Assembly (NCBI RefSeq): GCF_036697405.1
Contig: NZ_JBAHWA010000008.1
Coordinates: 134,169 to 198,168, forward strand
Direction: 5' to 3'
DNA length: 64,000 nt
Source: Lysobacter sp036697405
GTDB taxonomy: Bacteria > Pseudomonadota > Gammaproteobacteria > Xanthomonadales > Xanthomonadaceae
Shown: positions 41,847-49,463 of the stretch, one piece after another
Layout: each line of letters starts with the position of its first letter
Numbering within the stretch: position 1 is the first letter of the stretch
Notes under the pieces: generated by a model
What the model was told of the DNA's origin: nothing
What the model saw: the letters and a program-made list of their open reading frames with translations, nothing else
The model's database searches: none
Translations under genes and position numbers: made by a program

Positions 41847-42682
41847 GCCGCCGCGGCCTCGTGCTCGCCGCGCACGTCCAGCCAATCGCGCAGGCCGTCG
41901 CCGAGGAACTGGAAGGTGGCCAGGGTCGCGACCAGGAAACCGGCCGGGAACAGCAGGGTCCAGGGCGCGCTGTCGAGTTCCTGCACGCCTTCGGACAACA
42001 ACGTGCCCCAGCTGGCCGAGGGTTCGTCCACCGACAAACCGAGGAAGCCGAGGAAACTTTCCACCAGGATCGCCTGCGGCAGGATCAGCCCCAGGTAGAC
42101 GAAGGCCAGCGGCAGCAGGTTGGGCAGCACGTGCCAGCGCAGGCGCTGGCCGAAGCCGGCGCCGGCGGCCTGGGCGGCCAGCACGAACGGCGCCTCGCGC
42201 AGGCGCGCGGCCTCGGCGCGCATCACCCGCGCCAGATCGATCCAGACATAGCCGCCGATCGCCGCCAGCAACAACCCCAGCGAGCGCTCGAACAGGGTCA
42301 GCAACAGGATCACCACCAGCAGGAACGGCAGCGCCGAGAACACGTCCAGCACGCGCAGCAGGGCGCGCTCGACGCGACCGCCGGCGAGCCCGGCGACCGC
42401 GCCGTAGCCCAGCCCGATCGCCAGCGCGACCACGCTGGCGAGCAGGCCGATGGTCAGCGACAGGCGCCCGCCGGCCAGGGTGCGCGCGTACACGTCGCGG
42501 CCGATCGCATCGGTGCCGAACCAATGCCCGGCGCGGCCGGGCGCGGCCGACAGCGCCTCCCAATCCGGGGTGTGCGGGTCGTAGGCGCTCAGCCACGGCC
42601 CCAGCCAGCACAACGCGGCCAGGGCGGCCAGCGCGATCAGGCAGGCGCGGGCCACGGGCGGGAGGGGTCGCAGGGGTCGCAT
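41843..42682 (-). CDS. Peptide-type ABC transporter permease (DppC/OppC-like)
   Basis: 279-residue permease with six hydrophobic helices. N-terminal features are GPWLSAYDPHTPDWEALS and HWFGTDAIGRDVYARTLAGGRLSLTIGLLAS, both hallmarks of OppC/DppC. The ATPase-contact (EAA) loop reads LAAQAAGAGFGQRLRWHVLPN. It should be one of two permease subunits of an oligopeptide or dipeptide importer, but the OppB/DppB partner and the binding protein are missing here. It overlaps the ATPase gene by four bases. It is divergent from the Rrf2 regulator, with 106 bases between. Confidence 0.92.
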   Translation of the reverse strand: MRPLRPLPPVARACLIALAALAALCWLGPWLSAYDPHTPDWEALSAAPGRAGHWFGTDAIGRDVYARTLAGGRLSLTIGLLASVVALAIGLGYGAVAGLAGGRVERALLRVLDVFSALPFLLVVILLLTLFERSLGLLLAAIGGYVWIDLARVMRAEAARLREAPFVLAAQAAGAGFGQRLRWHVLPNLLPLAFVYLGLILPQAILVESFLGFLGLSVDEPSASWGTLLSEGVQELDSAPWTLLFPAGFLVATLATFQFLGDGLRDWLDVRGEHEAAAA

Positions 42683-42766
42683 ACGCGCATCGTAACGGGC
42701 ACATGCCGGCTGGGCATATGCAGATGACGCATCGCCTTTTCCGTCGTCGCGGCCTTTGCGGCCTTA

Positions 42767-42788
42767 TTCCCTACATGGCGAATAGGAA
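42767..42788 (+). promoter_or_regulatory. Candidate operator in front of the Rrf2 gene
   Basis: TTCCCTA and TAGGAA form an imperfect inverted repeat (one extra C) with nine bases between, ending right before the ATG of the Rrf2-type regulator. Rrf2 proteins bind such dyads and often repress their own genes. It also lies between divergent genes, so it could act on the ABC permease gene. This is an inference. Confidence 0.4.
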
Positions 42789-43232
42789 ATGCTGACGATG
42801 AAGGCGAAATACGCACTGCGCGCCATGTGCGCGCTGGCGCGCGCCGACGACGGCCGGCTGCAAGCCCGGGCGATCGCCGAACACAGCCGCACGCCGGAAA
42901 AATTCCTGGAATCGATCCTGGTCGACCTGCGCGAGGCCGGCTTCATCCACAGCCGCCGCGGCCAAAAGGGCGGCCACGCGCTCGCACGCCCGGCCGAGCA
43001 GATCCGGGTCGGCGACCTGATCCGCGCCATCGACGGGCCGCTGGCACCGGTGCGCTGCGCCAGCGTCAGCGCCTACCGCGCCTGCGCCGACTGCCCGGAC
43101 CCTGCGCAGTGCGAACTGCGCGCGCTGATGCGCGAGGCGCGCGACGCCCTGTCGCGGGTGCTGGACGGCTGCAGCCTGGGCGAACTCGCGCGCGGCCCCC
43201 ACGCGGCCGTGCTCAGCGGAGACGCGGCATGA
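42789..43232 (+). CDS. Rrf2 family transcriptional regulator
   Basis: 147 residues. The winged helix-turn-helix covers about 1-75: MKAKYALRAMCALARADDGRLQARAIAEHSRTPEKFLESILVDLREAGFI, and then SRRGQKGGHALARP, the wing of Rrf2/CymR/IscR proteins. Four cysteines follow (C90, C99, C102, C108: RCASVSAYRACADCPDPAQC), fitting an iron-sulfur or redox site. It heads an operon with a YezD-like gene (ATGA overlap) and lies before the sulfate porin and transporter genes. A cysteine/sulfate-responsive regulator, comparable in role to CymR, is the best guess. Confidence 0.92.
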   Translation: MLTMKAKYALRAMCALARADDGRLQARAIAEHSRTPEKFLESILVDLREAGFIHSRRGQKGGHALARPAEQIRVGDLIRAIDGPLAPVRCASVSAYRACADCPDPAQCELRALMREARDALSRVLDGCSLGELARGPHAAVLSGDAA

Positions 43233-43462
43233 ACGCGGCCCGGCGCAAATCGCGCGGCTCGCAGACCGGCGCCACGGCGGCGCCCGAGTTCGAACCCGCG
43301 GTCAACATCGTCAACCTCAGCGACAGCGAGTTCGCGGTGCTGACCGCGCTGCGCGAGATCGGCTACGGCCAGGTCGAGGTAGTGGTGCACGCTTCGCAGA
43401 TCGTGCAGATCACGCGCAGCCAGCGCGTGCGCGTGGAAGAGCCGCGGAGCCGGCCGCTGTGA
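43229..43462 (+). CDS. YezD-like DUF2292 small protein
   Basis: 77 residues. The C-terminal 45 form the DUF2292/YezD domain: ALREIGYGQVEVVVHASQIVQITRSQRVRVE. YezD-like proteins are small, probably cytosolic, of unknown activity, and recur next to sulfate or cysteine assimilation genes. Here the gene is translationally coupled to the Rrf2 regulator and stands 126 bases before the porin of a sulfate uptake locus, which supports a sulfur-related role. The N-terminal 30 residues are basic and low-complexity. Confidence 0.87.
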   Translation: MNAARRKSRGSQTGATAAPEFEPAVNIVNLSDSEFAVLTALREIGYGQVEVVVHASQIVQITRSQRVRVEEPRSRPL

Positions 43463-43588
43463 GCGCGCCCCCGGCGCGCCGGCGCGCACCGTGTTGTCGA
43501 CGCCCGCTGCCGGCTTCGACGGACTGAGGCCTCCGCCGCACGCGCGTACCCGACAGGGTCTTCCCTCTCTTCTTCCAAGGAATCCGCC

Positions 43589-45049
43589 ATGCCCCATCGA
43601 CATCGGCGATCTGGCACCGCGACCGCGACTCCGGCCTGGCTGTTGGGCGCGCTGGGCTGCGCACTGACCCTGCCCGCGCAGGCGCAAACCTCCGGCCTCA
43701 GCGTCGAGGATCTCGCCCGCCGCCTGCAGGCGATCGAACGACGCCTGGGCGCCGCCCCGGCCGACGCCGGCACCGCCACGGTCGATCCGGCCGACCTCGA
43801 CCAGCGCCTGCGCGTGATCGAGCGCAAGCTGGAACTGCAGGCCGAAGCCGAAAGCGCGCGAATCGCCGCCACCCCGGTGGTGACGCTGAGCGCGGCCAGG
43901 GGCCTGTCGGTGAAGTCGCCGCCGCCCGGCGATCTGGAGATCAAGGTCCGCGGCCTGATCCAGGCCGACGGCCGCTTCTTCATCGACGACCAGCGCAACC
44001 CGCAGAACGACAGCTTCCTGTTCCGCCGCGTCGAGCCCACCATCGAAGGCAGCTGGGGCTCGCTGTTCGCATTCCGCCTGGGCGCGCAACTGGCCGGCGA
44101 CACCGCCACCGTCAACGACGCCTACGTCGACGTGCGCTTCAGCCCGCGCGCGAGCGTGCGCGTGGGCCGCTACAAGGTGCCGTTGGGCCTGGAGCGCCTG
44201 CAGTCCAGCAGCGCAGGCGCGATGGTCGAGGGCGGTTTCGCCGGCGAACTGGCGCCGGTGCGCGACCTGGGCGTGCAGCTGCAGGGCGAGCTCGCCGACG
44301 GCGCGCTCAGCTACGCGGTCGGCGCCTTCAACGGCGCGCCCGACGGCCGCGACGGCGCCACCACCAATCCCGACAACGAATTCGAACTGATCGGCCGCGT
44401 GTTCGTGGAGCCGTGGAAGAACGGCGGCGGCGCCCTGTCCGGCCTGGGCTTCGGCGTCGGCGCCAGCCAGGGCGACAAGCGCGGCGCCGGCAACAATTTC
44501 CTGCCGCGCTACCGCACGCCGGGCCAGGCGCAGTTCTTCAACTACCGCAGCAGCGTGGTCGCCGACGGCGAACACAGCCGCTGGTCGCCGCAGGCCTACT
44601 ACTACCGCAACCGCCTGGGCCTGCTCGGCGAATACATCCGCTCGCGGCAGGACCTGCTGCTGCCGGCCAGCGGCGCGCGCGCCGCGCTGGATCACGACGC
44701 CTGGCAGCTCACCGCCGGCTGGGTGCTCACCGGCGAAGACGCCAGCTACAAGGGCGTGGTCAAACCCAGCCAGCCGTTCACGCCGGGCGGCGCCGGCTGG
44801 GGCGCGCTGGAACTGGTCGCGCGTTACGGCCGTCTCGACATCGACGACGACGCCTTCCCGCGCTACGCCGATCCGGCCGCGGTCGCGTCCGAGGCCCGCG
44901 CCTGGGGCCTGGGCCTGAATTGGTACCTCACCGGCAACTTCAAGCTGGTCGCCAACTACACCCAGACCGATTTCGAGGGCGGCGCACCGGCCGGCGCCGA
45001 TCGCGAAGACGAAAAGGCTTTCTTCACGCGGGCGCAATTCTCCTTCTGA
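43589..45049 (+). CDS. OprP/OprO-like outer-membrane porin
   Basis: 486 residues. The signal peptide ends in AQAQT. A coiled-coil-like segment follows (about 40-90, LSVEDLARRLQAIERRLG and LDQRLRVIERKLELQAEAE), probably for trimer formation. The 16-strand barrel of phosphate-selective porin O/P type comes next, with VRGLIQADGRFFIDDQRN, FRRVEPTIEGSWGSLFAFRL, YVDVRFSPRASVRVGRYKVPLGLERLQSS and the C-terminal Phe (FFTRAQFSF) needed for outer-membrane insertion. Located directly before sbp-cysTWA, it probably lets sulfate through the outer membrane rather than phosphate; this is inference. A gap of 56 bases leads to the binding protein gene. Confidence 0.9.
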   Translation: MPHRHRRSGTATATPAWLLGALGCALTLPAQAQTSGLSVEDLARRLQAIERRLGAAPADAGTATVDPADLDQRLRVIERKLELQAEAESARIAATPVVTLSAARGLSVKSPPPGDLEIKVRGLIQADGRFFIDDQRNPQNDSFLFRRVEPTIEGSWGSLFAFRLGAQLAGDTATVNDAYVDVRFSPRASVRVGRYKVPLGLERLQSSSAGAMVEGGFAGELAPVRDLGVQLQGELADGALSYAVGAFNGAPDGRDGATTNPDNEFELIGRVFVEPWKNGGGALSGLGFGVGASQGDKRGAGNNFLPRYRTPGQAQFFNYRSSVVADGEHSRWSPQAYYYRNRLGLLGEYIRSRQDLLLPASGARAALDHDAWQLTAGWVLTGEDASYKGVVKPSQPFTPGGAGWGALELVARYGRLDIDDDAFPRYADPAAVASEARAWGLGLNWYLTGNFKLVANYTQTDFEGGAPAGADREDEKAFFTRAQFSF

Positions 45050-45105
45050 GCATGCTCCTCACCGCGCCTAGACCGCGCCTGTCACGACGCAAAGAGATCC
45101 CCCAC

Positions 45106-46110
45106 ATGAAAACGCTAATCTCCACGCTCGCAATCGCCCTGGCCCTGGCCGCCGGCTCCGCCACGGCCAAGGATGTCGAGTTGCTCAACGTGTCCTACGA
45201 CCCCACACGCGAGTTCTACGCCGAGGTCAACACCGCTTTCGCCGCGCAATGGAAGCAGGAAACCGGCGAGACCCTGAAGATCCGCGCCTCGCACGGCGGC
45301 TCGGGCAAGCAGGCGCGCTCGGTGATCGACGGCCTGGAAGCCGACGTGGTCACCCTGGCGCTGGCCGCCGACATCGACGCCATCGCCACCAACGGCAAGC
45401 TGCTGCCGGGCAATTGGCAGTCGCGCCTGCCGCACCAGAGCGCGCCCTACGCCTCGACCATCGTGTTCCTGGTGCGCAAGGGCAATCCCAAGGGCGTGCG
45501 CGACTGGGCCGACCTGGTCAAGCCGGGCGTGGCGGTGATCACGCCCAACCCCAAGACCTCCGGCGGCGCGCGCTGGAATTATCTGGCTGCCTGGGCCTGG
45601 GCCTCGCAGCAGTACCGCGACGGCGGCAAGGTGGTCGATTACCTCACCCGCTTGTTCAAGAACGTACCGGTGCTGGACACCGGCGCGCGCGGCTCCACCA
45701 CCACCTTCGTCGAGCGCGGCATCGGCGACGTGCTGCTGGCCTGGGAGAACGAGGCCCTGTTGACCCTGGACGAGCCCGGCAACCGCGGCAAGTACGAGAT
45801 CGTCGTGCCCAGCCTGAGCATCAAGGCGGAACCGCCGGTGGCCTGGGTCGACAAGAACGTGGCCAAGCACGGCACCCGCAAGCAGGCCGAGGCCTATCTG
45901 CGGTTCCTGTACACGCCGCAGGGCCAGCGCCTGGCCGCCAAGCACCACTACCGCCCGGCCGAGCCGGACAAGGTGCCGGCCGCCGAGCTGAGCCAGTTCG
46001 CGCAGGTGAAGCAGGTCACCATCGACAACGCCTTCGGCGGCTGGAAGAAGGCGCAGGCGGATCACTTCGCCGACGGCGGGTTCTTCGATCGGATTTATCA
46101 GCCCAAGTGA
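45106..46110 (+). CDS. sbp: Periplasmic sulfate-binding protein
   Basis: 334 residues with signal peptide cleaved after ATA (MKTLISTLAIALALAAGSATA). The mature protein has the Sbp/CysP pattern: LLNVSYDPTREFYAEVN, SHGGSGKQARSVIDGLEADVVTLALAADIDAI, IVFLVRKGNPKGVRDWADL, ITPNPKTSGGARWNYLAAWAWA and GARGSTTTFVERGIGDVLLAWENEA. It captures sulfate (or thiosulfate) in the periplasm and hands it to CysT/CysW. A hairpin repeat separates it from cysT, 161 bases downstream, which could favour higher expression of the binding protein. Confidence 0.95.
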   Translation: MKTLISTLAIALALAAGSATAKDVELLNVSYDPTREFYAEVNTAFAAQWKQETGETLKIRASHGGSGKQARSVIDGLEADVVTLALAADIDAIATNGKLLPGNWQSRLPHQSAPYASTIVFLVRKGNPKGVRDWADLVKPGVAVITPNPKTSGGARWNYLAAWAWASQQYRDGGKVVDYLTRLFKNVPVLDTGARGSTTTFVERGIGDVLLAWENEALLTLDEPGNRGKYEIVVPSLSIKAEPPVAWVDKNVAKHGTRKQAEAYLRFLYTPQGQRLAAKHHYRPAEPDKVPAAELSQFAQVKQVTIDNAFGGWKKAQADHFADGGFFDRIYQPK

Positions 46111-46195
46111 GGGTTGGGGAGCTTGGGCGGTGGCAAGGGTTCGATCGAGCCGCTGAGGGCATCAAGACACCAAAGCTGATCGAACTCTAGTCACC

Positions 46196-46221
46196 GTCAT
46201 TCCCGCGTAGGCGGGAATGAC
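46196..46221. repeat. dRS3-like palindrome between sbp and cysT
   Basis: GTCATTCCCGC and GCGGGAATGAC form a perfect 11-bp stem around GTAG. The core ATTCCC-N8-GGGAAT equals the dRS3 repeat consensus of Neisseria, and the same palindrome is scattered in many Xanthomonadaceae genomes. It lies between co-directional genes of one operon. Confidence 0.8.
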
Positions 46222-46271
46222 GAGCAAGAACAAACCAAAACGCATAGCCGGAACCAGACCAACCCAACCCC

Positions 46272-47141
46272 ATGAGCTCCATCGCCCTCCCCTCGCTTTC
46301 CGCCTCGCGCTGGCGCCGGCCGCTGCCCGGCTTCGGCCTCAGCATCGGCCTGGGTCTGGCGTGGTTGAGCCTGGTGGTCTTGCTGCCGCTGGCGGCGCTG
46401 ACCATCCGCGCCGCCGGCCTGGGCGCGGACGGCTGGTTGCGCGCGATCCAGGACCCGCGCGTGCAGGCCTCGCTCAAGCTCAGCTTCGGCGCCGCGTTGG
46501 CGGCCTCGGTGCTGGCCTTGTTCGCCGGCGCGCTGATCGCCTGGGTACTGGTGCGCTACCGCTTTCCGGGCCGGCGCCTGCTCGATGCCCTGGTCGATCT
46601 GCCGTTCGCGCTGCCGACCGCGGTGGCCGGCATCGCCTTGACCGCGATCTATTCCTCCAACGGCTGGGTCGGGCGCTGGCTGGAACCGGCCGGGTTCAAG
46701 ATCGCCTACGCGCCGGCCGGCATCGTGATCGCCCTGGTCTTCATCGGCCTGCCGTTCGCGGTGCGCACGGTGCAGCCGGTGCTGGAGGCGCTGGGCCGCG
46801 AGCAGGAGGAAGCCGCCGCCTCTCTGGGCGCCTCGCGCCTGACCACGCTGCGCCGGGTGATCCTGCCCGAGCTGCTGCCGGCCTTGCTGACCGGCTTCTC
46901 GCTGGCGTTCGCGCGTGGGCTGGGCGAGTACGGTTCGGTGATCTTCATCGCCGGCAACCTGCCCTACAAAACCGAGATCGCGCCGCTGCTGATCACCATC
47001 CGCCTGGAGGAATACGACTACAACGGCGCGATCGCGATCGCCGCGCTGCTGCTGGCCGCGTCCTTCCTCTGCCTGCTGGCGATCAACGCGATCCCCTCGT
47101 TGTTCGCGCACGAACGCCGGGAGCGCCGCCGTGACCCGTGA
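46272..47141 (+). CDS. cysT: Sulfate ABC transporter permease CysT (CysU)
   Basis: 289-residue inner-membrane permease with six to seven helices. The sequences LPFALPTAVAGIALTAIYS, GWVGRWLEPAGFKIAYAPAGIVIALVFIGLPFAVRTVQPVLE, the EAA loop EEAAASLGASRLTTLRRVILPELLP and the late GEYGSVIFIAGNLPYKTEIAPLLI are all CysT hallmarks. With CysW it forms the channel of the sulfate/thiosulfate importer. Its 3' end overlaps cysW by 11 bases. The dRS3-like hairpin precedes it. Confidence 0.95.
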   Translation: MSSIALPSLSASRWRRPLPGFGLSIGLGLAWLSLVVLLPLAALTIRAAGLGADGWLRAIQDPRVQASLKLSFGAALAASVLALFAGALIAWVLVRYRFPGRRLLDALVDLPFALPTAVAGIALTAIYSSNGWVGRWLEPAGFKIAYAPAGIVIALVFIGLPFAVRTVQPVLEALGREQEEAAASLGASRLTTLRRVILPELLPALLTGFSLAFARGLGEYGSVIFIAGNLPYKTEIAPLLITIRLEEYDYNGAIAIAALLLAASFLCLLAINAIPSLFAHERRERRRDP

Positions 47142-47982
47142 GCGCGACGATCTGCAAGAACCGGCCTGGCTGCGCTGGATCCTGATCCTGTCGGCGGTGC
47201 TGGTGATGGCGCTGCTGGTGGTGATGCCGCTGCTGATGGTGCTGGGCGCGGCCTTCGCCGAGGGCGTCGGGGTCTGGTTCGCCGCGCTCAGGGAGCCCGA
47301 TGCGGTGGCCGCGCTCAAGCTGACCCTGTTCACCGCCGCGATCGTGATCCCGCTCAATGCGGTGTTCGGCGTGTTCACCGCCTGGGCGGTCACCCGCTTC
47401 GAGTTCGCCGGCAAGCGCGTGCTGCTGGCCCTGATCGATCTGCCGTTCGCGGTCTCGCCGGTGGTCGCCGGCCTGTGCCTGGTGCTGCTGTTCGGCTCGC
47501 ACGGCTGGTTCGCCGAGCTGCTGGCGCACTACGACATCAAGATCCTGTTCGCGCGCCCCGGCATCGTGTTGGCGACCTTGTTCATCACCTTCCCCTTCGT
47601 GGTGCGCGAACTGATCCCGCTGATGCAGCAGCAGGGCGCGGACGAGGAGCTGGCCGCGCGCTCGCTGGGCGCCGGCGCCTGGACCATGTTCCGTCGCGTG
47701 ACCCTGCCCAACATCAAATGGGGCCTGCTGTACGGCGTGCTGCTGTGCGGCGCGCGCGCGATGGGCGAGTTCGGCGCGGTGTCGGTGGTGTCCGGGCATA
47801 TCCGCGGCCTGACCAACACCCTGCCGCTGCACATCGAGATTCTCTACAACGAATTCGACAGCACCGCGGCGTTCGCGGCCGCGTCGCTGCTGGCCGGCCT
47901 GGCCCTGGTCACGCTGGTGATCAAGTTCTGGCTGGAAGCGCGCCACGGCGACGCCCTGGCGCAATCACACAGGCGGCACTGA
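47131..47982 (+). CDS. cysW: Sulfate ABC transporter permease CysW
   Basis: 283-residue permease starting at GTG inside the end of cysT. CysW features: LKLTLFTAAIVIPLNAVFGVFTAWAVTRFEF, LIDLPFAVSPVVAGLCLVLLFGSHGWF, RPGIVLATLFITFPFVVRELIPLMQ, the EAA loop ELAARSLGAGAWTMFRRVTLPN and MGEFGAVSVVSGHIRGLTNTLPLHIEILYNEF. It pairs with CysT and is energised by CysA, whose gene follows. About six membrane helices are visible. Confidence 0.95.
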   Translation: MTRERDDLQEPAWLRWILILSAVLVMALLVVMPLLMVLGAAFAEGVGVWFAALREPDAVAALKLTLFTAAIVIPLNAVFGVFTAWAVTRFEFAGKRVLLALIDLPFAVSPVVAGLCLVLLFGSHGWFAELLAHYDIKILFARPGIVLATLFITFPFVVRELIPLMQQQGADEELAARSLGAGAWTMFRRVTLPNIKWGLLYGVLLCGARAMGEFGAVSVVSGHIRGLTNTLPLHIEILYNEFDSTAAFAAASLLAGLALVTLVIKFWLEARHGDALAQSHRRH

Positions 47983-48130
47983 CATGAATCTCATCGATGT
48001 GGATCACGCAAGAACGAACGACCCCGCGCTGTGGCGCCCGGCCGATCCGGACGCGGCCCTGCCGGCCGATGCCGCACCGTCGTCACCGGCCTTGGGCCAT
48101 CATGGCGGCGGGACGGTTCAAGGCAAGGGC

Positions 48131-49174
48131 ATGGACCTGCACATCCAAGGCATCGGCAAGCAATACGCGAACGTCGCCGCGCTGGACGCGGTCGACCTGG
48201 ATATCGCGTCGGGCGAACTGGTCGCGCTGCTGGGGCCGTCGGGTTCGGGCAAGACCACGCTGCTGCGGGTGATCGCCGGCCTGCTCCACCCCGATCGCGG
48301 CCGCCTGCTGTTCGGCGACGAGGACGCGACCCGGCTGAGCCTGCGCGAACGCAACGTCGGTTTCGTGTTCCAGCACTACGCGCTGTTCAAGCACATGACC
48401 GTGGCCGAAAACATCGCCTTCGGCCTGCGCAGCCGGCCGCGCAGCCGGCGCCCGGACAAGGCCACGATCGCGCGCCGGGTGCAGGAACTGCTGAGCCTGA
48501 TCCAGCTGCCGGAGCTCGGCGGCCGCTACCCGGAGCAATTGTCGGGTGGGCAGAAGCAGCGCGTCGCGCTGGCGCGCGCGCTCGCGATCGACCCGACCGT
48601 GCTGCTGCTGGACGAGCCCTTCGGCGCGCTCGACGCCAAGGTGCGGGTGGAACTGCGGCGCTGGCTGCGGCGCCTGCACGAACAGACCGGGCAGACCACG
48701 CTGTTCGTCACCCACGACCAGGAAGAAGCGCTGGAGCTGGCCGACCGCGTGGTGGTGCTGCGCGACGGCCGCATCGAGCAGGTCGGCACGCCGGAGCAGA
48801 TCTACCGCGAGCCCGCCTCGGCCTACGTGTTCGATTTCATCGGCCGCGCCAATACCATCGACGGCCGGGTCGAGCGCGGGCAGTTCGCGATCGACGGCCA
48901 CGCGCTGCGCCTGCCCGCAGACGGGGTCGCCGACGGCGCGGCCAGGCTGTACCTGCGCCCGCACGACCTGGCCCTGGGCGCGGCCGGCGACGGCCTGGCC
49001 GCGCGCGTGCTGGCGGTGCACCGGCTGGCCGATCGCATCACCGTGGAATTGCAGCTGGACGGTCAGGCGCGCGCGCTGGAACTGGACCTGGTGGCGACGC
49101 CGGATGCGGTGGTGCCCGCGATCGGCGGCGCGGTCGGAGTGCGGCCGCTGCGGTATCGGGTGTACCCAGCCTGA
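48131..49174 (+). CDS. cysA: Sulfate ABC transporter ATPase CysA
   Basis: 347-residue ATPase with Walker A GPSGSGKTT, Q-loop FVFQHYALFKHMTVAENIAFGL, signature LSGGQKQR, Walker B VLLLDEPFGALD and switch His in FVTHDQEEALE. A TOBE-like C-terminal domain follows (about 240-347) with GRANTIDGRV and ARLYLRPHDLAL. The start MDLHIQGIGKQYANVAALD matches the family. An in-frame ATG 49 codons upstream, just one base after the cysW stop, would add a low-complexity extension (PAPDAALPADAAPSS-like) and cannot be excluded, because it has a weak ribosome site and ideal operon spacing. A REP hairpin follows the stop. Confidence 0.94.
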   Translation: MDLHIQGIGKQYANVAALDAVDLDIASGELVALLGPSGSGKTTLLRVIAGLLHPDRGRLLFGDEDATRLSLRERNVGFVFQHYALFKHMTVAENIAFGLRSRPRSRRPDKATIARRVQELLSLIQLPELGGRYPEQLSGGQKQRVALARALAIDPTVLLLDEPFGALDAKVRVELRRWLRRLHEQTGQTTLFVTHDQEEALELADRVVVLRDGRIEQVGTPEQIYREPASAYVFDFIGRANTIDGRVERGQFAIDGHALRLPADGVADGAARLYLRPHDLALGAAGDGLAARVLAVHRLADRITVELQLDGQARALELDLVATPDAVVPAIGGAVGVRPLRYRVYPA

Positions 49175-49196
49175 TCGAGTCCTTCTACTGACGCTT

Positions 49197-49243
49197 CCCC
49201 TTCTCCCGCTCGCGGGAGAAGGTGCCCGAAGCGCGGATGAGGG
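49197..49243. repeat. REP-like hairpin after cysA, copy of the 8.45-kb element
   Basis: CTTCTCCCG-CTCG-CGGGAGAAG (49200-49221) and the following CCGAAGCGCGGATGAGGG are identical to the first half of the element between the metzincin and uvrD genes. The partner half further downstream is degenerate. It probably also marks the end of the sulfate operon transcript. Confidence 0.75.
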
Positions 49244-49450
49244 CAACGACGGAGGTGGGCGTTAGACGCCTGCCGTCCTCACCCCACGCCTTCCAGCCTC
49301 GCACACCCTTCGAGCGCCGCGAGCGGGACAGGGGCTAAGCGGCCGCTCGCGTTGTCCCTGGCGGGAGAGAAACTGAGCGCCCGCGCGCGTCGCCCTAGGG
49401 CAAAACGTCCCACCCGCGCCCCCGGCGCCCGGCGCGCGCGCAGCCGGGAG

Positions 49451-49456
49451 TAAACT
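49451..49456 (+). promoter_or_regulatory. Predicted -10 box (TAAACT) of hemB, leaderless
   Basis: TAAACT ends seven bases before the hemB ATG. The only purine-rich triplets nearby are too close to the ATG to serve as a ribosome site. Confidence 0.5.
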
Positions 49457-49463
49457 AAGGCCC

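Noticed and set aside
46196..46221. A prophage attachment site
   Set aside because: The dRS3-like palindrome could serve as one, but there is no integrase or phage gene in the window and no second copy flanking an island.
47984..48130. A separate small gene between cysW and cysA
   Set aside because: The frame runs without a stop into cysA, so it is either an N-terminal extension of CysA or untranslated. Its sequence is low-complexity.
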